Below, in pieces: positions 58,937 to 64,000 of a stretch of DNA of 64,000 nt. Origin of the DNA: Anoplolepis gracilipes (lineage: Eukaryota; Arthropoda; Insecta; Hymenoptera; Formicidae); contig NC_132980.1 in NCBI RefSeq assembly GCF_047496725.1, forward strand, positions 3,951,001 to 4,015,000, given 5' to 3'. Position numbers and translations under genes: made by a program. Each line of letters opens with the position of its first letter. Position 1 is the stretch's first letter. Below the pieces are notes generated by a model, which had not been told where the DNA came from, ran no database searches, and saw only the letters and a list, made by a program, of their open reading frames with translations.

Positions 58937-59904
58937 ATGCGTTTACACGAATTCCTTAATATGACACACAATTTTAATTCTTTATGGAATTTTTTGTGCA
59001 AAAAGAAAGTCATTCGTAACGAAGTAACGTGTCCAAGATGTGAAAACGTATTAATATTAGTAAACAGTGCGGAAAACCATCTATTCCATTGTACAAAAAC
59101 ATATTTCAAAATTGTTAAAGATCGAAAACAACAAAAAGTAACATGTAATTTTAAACTTAGTGCATTTCATGGAACATGGTTCGCACGAGCACATATGGAT
59201 TTACCAAAAATTTGTCGGTTTATTGCATATTTTTAAAACTTACCTCCACCACGACAGAATTTTTTAAAGGTTAAATTGGAATTAAATGATAGCGGTGTAG
59301 TTAATTGGACGAATTTTTGTCGAGAGGTTAGGTAAATAATATATTCTTTATATTAATTTATGTTTACTTCTACATGATACTGCATGTTTCTTTCCTAAAT
59401 CAACTTTGGTTACTCCAACAATGGTTGTTAAACAAACAAAAGCCAATTGGTGGAATTAATAAAATCGTTGAACTAGACGAAGCGAAAATAGGCAAAAGGA
59501 AATATAATACTGGACGTATAATTCGTGGCCAATGGGTTTTTGGTGGTGTCGAAAAAAATATCAAAGAAATTTTTATTTTGCCTGTACCAAATAGAAATGG
59601 TGAAACATTATTGTCGATCATTCGAAAATATCCTCCTGGTACCATTATTTATACAGATATGTGGCGTGGATATGCTGCTTTAAGTAATGACAATAATTAC
59701 ACACATCGAAGTGTAAATCATCACGCTCATTTTATTGATCCAGAAACAGGTGTCCACACGCAAAATATAGAAAGACTATGGAGAGATATGAGAGCAAATA
59801 TTCCCCGCTACGGCACACACGACTATCATTTTGTACATTATCTTGCTGAATTTTTATTTAAAAGAATGTATAATTATGATGAACGCATTAAATGCTTTCT
59901 TTGA
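58937..59904 (+). pseudogene. Merlin (IS1016-type) transposase
   Basis: A DDE transposase of the Merlin superfamily, the eukaryotic relatives of IS1016/IS1595. The best start is ATG at 58937 (MRLHEFLNMTHNFNSLWNFL). A zinc-ribbon-like CPRC and a later Cys are followed by a family-type AFHGTWFARAHMDLPKIC. A TAA at 59234-59236 interrupts, and the frame continues to VNWTNFCREV. A GTAAAT follows, so an intron or decay separates the next block. The catalytic block 59374-59904 is open and complete: D in ELDEAKIGKRKYN, D in YTDMWRGY and E in HTQNIERLWRDM. Overall the gene is nearly intact. Confidence 0.85.
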
Positions 59905-60063
59905 AATCATGAGTTCACTATATCCATTAGATTAATAAATAAATATAAATTAAACTTTCAATAAAATGACTATTTTTTTATGTCTTTTCTTTCATTGCAA
60001 AAGGCTATATATAATTTTTACAATTACGGTAAATAGGCATAAGTACTACTCCAAAGAAAACAA

Positions 60064-61715
60064 ATGGGAATGTGCATGTGCGGACACAGTAGGTTTCGTT
60101 CTCCTACAGGGGCCTTTACTTTCAAAAAGTATAATCTTTTTCCACTTACACAACAAATGGGTTGGGTTAGGTTATTTTTTTTGGAAGTGGAGCCCCCCGC
60201 AGGGGGGGCGGAACCCACTGTATCCGCGCATACACTTTCTACACATATACTTTCCTACCCACACAACAAATGAATTGGGTTAGTTTACTTTTTTGAAAAT
60301 GGAGCCCCCCACAGGGGAGCGGAACCGGGAGGGTCCCGTTAGCGCACGGTGCGATAGCGCACTACCCGATAGCACACGACAAATTTAATGTTATTCCCGA
60401 TAGCCCACAACTCTTTAGCACACATCCCGATAGCACACCAAGTAAATCGAATATTTTCCCGATATCGCACGAGATAAAAAATGCATCATCCCGATAGCGC
60501 ACAATAAAAATGCATGTTGTCCCGATAGCGTACAGCTCGATAGCGCACGGCAAAAACGTTATTCCTGGTAGCCTACAACTCTTTAGCACACATCCCGATA
60601 ACACACAAAGTAAATTGGGTATTTTCCCGATAGCGCACATAGTCGTGTGTCACTTGGATGATGCGCTATCGAGAAAAGATGCGTTTCTGTCCCGATAGCG
60701 CACATCGTCGTGCGTCACTTGGATGGTGCGCTATCGAGAAAAGATGCGTTTCTATCCCGATAGCGCACATCGTCGTGTGCCATTGAGATGGTGCACTATC
60801 GAGAAAAGATGCGTTTCCGTCCCGATAGCGCACATCGTCGTGTGCCATTGAGATGGTGCGCTATCGAGAAAAGATGCGTTTCCGTCCCGATAGCGCACAT
60901 CGTCATGTGTCACTTGGATGGTGCGCTATCGAGAAAAGATGCGTTTCTGTTTCGATAGCGCACATCGTCGTGTGTCACTTGGATGGTGCGGTATCGGGAC
61001 AGAAACGCATCTTTTCTCGATAGCGCACTATCTCAATGGAACACGACGATGTGCGCTATCGGGACAGAAACACATTTTTTCTCGATAGCGCACCATCCAA
61101 GTGACACACGACGATGTGTGCTATCGGGACAGAAATGCATCTTTTCTCGATAGCGCACCATCCAAGTAACACACGACTATGTGCGCTATCGGGAAAATAC
61201 CCAATTTACTTTGTGTGTTATCGGGATGTGTGCTAAAGAGTTGTAGGTTACCAGGAATAACGTTTTTGCCGTGTGCTATCGAGCTGTACACTTTCGGGAC
61301 AACATGCATTTTTATTGTGCGCTATGGGGATGATGCATTTTTTATCTCGTGCGATATCGAGAAAAAATTCGATTTACTTGGTGTGCTATCGGGATGTGTG
61401 CTAAAGAGTTGTGGACTATCGGGAATAACATTAAATTTGTCGTGTGCTATCGGGTAGTGCGCTATCGCACCGTGCGCTAACGGGACCTTCCCGGTTCCGC
61501 TCCCCTGTGGGGGGCTCCATTTTCAAAAAAGTAACCTAACCCAATTCATTTGTTGTGTGAGTAGGAAAGTATATGTGTAGAAAGTGTATGCGCGGATACA
61601 GTGGGTTCCGCCCCCCTGCGGGGGGCTCCACTTCCAAAAGAAATAACCTAACCCAACCCATTTGTTATGTAAGTAGGAAAGTGTATGCGCGGATATAGTT
61701 GGACTATATTATATA
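60064..61715. mobile_element. Large foldback element of 65-bp hairpin units
   Basis: The outer arms (about 60064-60626 and 61180-61715) are near-perfect inverted copies, including GGAGCCCCCC(G/A)CAGGGG and an inner start GGGAGGGTCCCGTTAGC at 60327. The centre is an array of 65-bp units starting at 60626, 60691, 60756, 60821, 60886 and 60951. It then runs in reverse orientation from about 60990 (61051, 61116, 61181). Each unit contains CCCGATAGCGCAC and its inverted partner GTGCGCTATCG, so each can form its own hairpin. There is no coding capacity. It is nested in the Merlin-type element. Confidence 0.88.
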
Positions 61716-62034
61716 TGATATTATAATTAATATTGTATGAGGTTTAGAGTCTTTATCGTTGTTTTTCTGGAAAACTATCACTCGTATAATAAAAATGGAT
61801 AGAATATAAAACGTGTATTTTGAAGACTTACAACTTTTATTTGAAACGTTTTTTTAAATTTCCAGTATTTGATAAAATAATTGCAAAAAACGTCAATTTT
61901 TAACAATTTTTGTATGTAACTTTTTAGTAAACAACGACGGCTAAAACCTTTTAAGTATTACTAAGGGTGATGACCTTGACAACATATGTCAAGGTCAAGG
62001 AAATCCGAGCATCCTCCCCTAAACAGGATATTTA

Positions 62035-62310
62035 CTTTATTTTCGATAACAAAGTCATTGTTATCTTCGCAAAGATCGATATTTCCTTTATTTGCTTGAT
62101 TTTCCGTTACTCAGGTATCAATCTCCGAATTCATCATTTTGGACAGTGATACCACTGATTCTCTAATGGATTCGTTATTGATACTCTGAGTAACAATGTC
62201 GACAATGTAACGGGCTTTAGGCATGCTTCCCTGGATATGATTCATATCCAGAGGGCCATTTTCGATAACGAAATCATTGTTATCTTTACAAAGATCGACA
62301 TTTTCATCGT
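62035..62310 (-). pseudogene. Mutator-like fragment with internal duplication
   Basis: The minus frame reads NDFVIENGPLDMNHIQGSMP followed by ARYIVDIV, related to the 58089-58295 fragment. A second NDFVIEN copy lies at about 62040-62085, so a segment of about 220 bp is partly duplicated. A TGA ends the frame near 62120. It is short and decayed; the family call is by similarity to the other fragment. Confidence 0.4.
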
Positions 62311-62316
62311 ATATAG

Positions 62317-62400
62317 TTTTCTAAAACCAGCACACGAAGTAATCGCCTCTAGCATGTTTTCTAAAACCAGCACACGAAGTAATCGTTTCTGGCATATTTT
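62317..62400 (+). repeat. 40-bp tandem repeat, 2 copies
   Basis: Copies begin at 62321 and 62361 with CTAAAACCAGCACACGAAGT. A further weak relative (AGCAGCCAGCTCACGAATAG) follows near 62442. Confidence 0.85.
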
Positions 62401-62904
62401 TTAATAAACAGAGCACTCATGCAAACCGCATTTGATATAAAGCAGCCAGCTCACGAATAGACCGCCTCTAGCACTACAAACAAATGTACTATCCAATCTA
62501 TCTAAATGTACTATAACTATCCAAATATACTACAAAAAAAATGTAATTGAACATCAAGATAAATAAAGGATTATAGTATTATTTTTCAGAGATTATTAAG
62601 GTGGTTCTTGCAGTACTTTGAAGTCACAAAGGCAACTATTGTTACTAGCGAAAAATATGAATGATTTAGTATGTAAAAATCAGCATACATTTAAATTAAT
62701 TATTCTGTAAGGTTTTTTCTCATTGAACCGTCGCTATAAACTGAAAATATCATAGCGGAATCACAAATTTGACTAGAGTTGGAACCATATATTTGGCAAT
62801 GTCGCGATTTGGCCACTGGAGCGCCTGGTGTATCGTCATAATCAAACTGTCAGTACATGTAAACATGAACAAACAGAATATATATATATATATATATATA
62901 TATG

Positions 62905-63413
62905 CAGGGTGTCTCATAAAGATTGAATCAACGTTCATGCGGATGTAGAGTGCATTAAACTAAACAGAAAAGTCCTGTACCATTTTGCAATTTTCGGAAT
63001 AATTATTGAGAAATTAATTTACAAAGATCGGCAAATCCGGCGCGAGTATCAGCTCGCCGCAAAAAAGATGGCGAGAAAGACGGCCCTAAGGACGGTCGCT
63101 AAGCGCGCGCGGCGTAAATAGGTGCTATTGCCTCGCGGTTACCAGGGGCATAGACGAGAAGCATTGATAAGAACAATAGATTAGCGATTATTATTTAGCG
63201 ACCGGCTTAGCGGTGGGTCATTCTTCTCGCCATTTTTTTGCAGTGGGCCATTCTTCTCGCCATCTTTTTTGCGGCGGGCTGATACTCGCGTCCGATCTTT
63301 GTAAATTAATTTCTCAATAATTATTCCGAAAATCGCAAAATGGTACAGGACTTTTCTGTTCAGTTTAATGCGCTCTATCTGCTCACAAACGTTGATTCAA
63401 TCTTTATGGGACA
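62905..63413. mobile_element. Palindromic mariner-like MITE
   Basis: The left end is CAGGGTGTCTCATAAAG. The right end mirrors it but its last bases are changed (CTTTATGGGACAT). The arms pair for about 160 bp (62905-63065 with 63275-63413), through AACAGAAAAGTCCTGTACCA. The centre is GC-richer and carries repeats of TTCTTCTCGCCAT. It lies between TA-rich tracts, fitting TA target choice, and has no ORF. Confidence 0.8.
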
Positions 63414-64000
63414 TAATAATATATAATATTATATATATAATATACATATATATATGTGTATATGTGTATTATATATATTATTATATAATATATATATTAT
63501 TATATAATATATATATTATTATATAATAATATAAATAATATAATATAACTATATAATATAAATATATAATCTCCATTCAACGGTGGGAGAATGGTAGGAC
63601 ACGTGCCTTGTGCGTCAGCTGACATGTGCGACGTTGCCAAACAGCCATTCAAAACGGCCTCCATGACTCTCGTGTCGTGTCGAAAGTTGCCGAAAGTTTG
63701 TCAAAAATTTCGCTTTATTTATATACGGTACGGTCAATCAGTTTGGTGTAGCGTTAGTATCTTAAGAAATGTTTATTGCATCGATTAAACAGTTTTTTAT
63801 TCGTTCATCTAGTCGAGAAGTATGAACATATTCCATAAATTTGCAATCTAATTCCCCTTTCCCTATTATCACCATGTAAAATTGGCAAAGTTTTCGGACA
63901 TATATCTCCGGAACCGAACGGTAAAAAAATCTGAAATTTTGCAGACACACTCTAGGAACATTAACTTTTCATTTGATACCTTTTTTCTGGGCTATCTACA
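63414..64000. other. (TA)-rich tract and unassigned sequence to the window end
   Basis: From 63414 to 63570 the sequence is TA-rich with ATATTATTATATA repeats. From 63570 on it has mixed composition; the 65-codon plus ORF at 63591 and the 62-codon minus ORF at 63762 have no recognised motif. Confidence 0.4.

Larger units (their letters stand above)
58247..62034 (+). mobile_element. Merlin-type element with inverted arms of about 330 bp and a nested foldback
   Basis: The left arm 58247-58570 pairs with the right arm 61701-62034. The shared motif CTTAAAAGGTTTTAGCCGTC (58312) is repeated once more, directly, at about 58584 and may mark the true terminus. Homology continues outward of it through GACATATGTTGTCAAGG and CCCCTAAACAGGATATTTA. 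The Merlin transposase lies between the arms, and a 1.65-kb foldback element was inserted between that gene and the right arm. No target duplication could be fixed. Confidence 0.65.

Noticed and set aside
60626..61195. CRISPR-like regular array
   Set aside because: The spacers are also repeated, each unit is self-complementary, orientation switches mid-array, and the context is a eukaryotic transposon.
60362..61457. Mirror-image ORFs of 60-92 codons in the foldback element
   Set aside because: Identical ORFs occur in both arms because the DNA is palindromic; the protein text is a translation of the repeat unit.

Overview
This is a eukaryotic window made almost entirely of transposable elements. 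The organism is most likely an arthropod, and the mix of families fits an insect such as an ant or another hymenopteran. That placement is inference: it rests on THAP-type P-element, DD41D-like mariner, Merlin, Harbinger, hAT, Transib-like, Tnp2-like and Ty3/Gypsy sequences sitting together in AT-rich DNA with GT-AG introns. I found no convincing single-copy host gene, rRNA, tRNA or CRISPR array.

Layout. At 1-10.3 kb lies a minus-strand Ty3/Gypsy element with its 5' LTR at 10051-10277. Its gag is split by a 5,947-bp non-coding LTR-like unit with 4-bp target duplications. At 10.4-12.3 kb is a hAT transposase pseudogene. At 12.3-14.9 kb is AT-rich repeat DNA with a palindromic MITE. At 14.9-20.8 kb a decayed Tnp2-like transposase and a spliced SAM-domain (SAMD3-like) pseudogene stand head to tail on the minus strand. 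At 21.0-24.3 kb are a Transib/RAG1-core-like fragment, an LTR-like start, and an unrecognised ORF split by a 1.5-kb TIR element. At 24.3-30.3 kb is a plus-strand Ty3/Gypsy element holding a solo LTR and a small MITE. At 30.5-32.8 kb are a Tnp2-like fragment and a 1.7-kb purine-strand tract.

At 32.8-38.9 kb a minus-strand hAT-like gene is broken by a 4.4-kb DDE transposon (TTA duplication) and by a solo LTR (TAAT duplication). At 39.4-41.0 kb is a second Tnp2-like pseudogene. At 41.4-52.3 kb is a P-element-like transposon of about 10.9 kb with two nested pairs of inverted repeats. It carries a THAP-transposase pseudogene, an outward-facing second ORF, an apparently intact mariner inside its first intron, and a palindromic MITE at a splice acceptor. 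At 53.1-55.2 kb is a GC-rich LTR-like block. At 55.4-56.4 kb is a Harbinger transposase pseudogene. At 58.2-62.0 kb is a Merlin-type element with arms of about 330 bp, hosting a large foldback element built of 65-bp hairpin units. Mutator-like fragments flank it, and a palindromic MITE closes the window.

The layers can be ordered by insertion. In several cases removing an element with one copy of its duplication brings the host reading frame or exon back together, which fixes element ends independently of any database. Almost all coding regions carry stops or frameshifts. The best preserved is the mariner transposase at 43731-44741.
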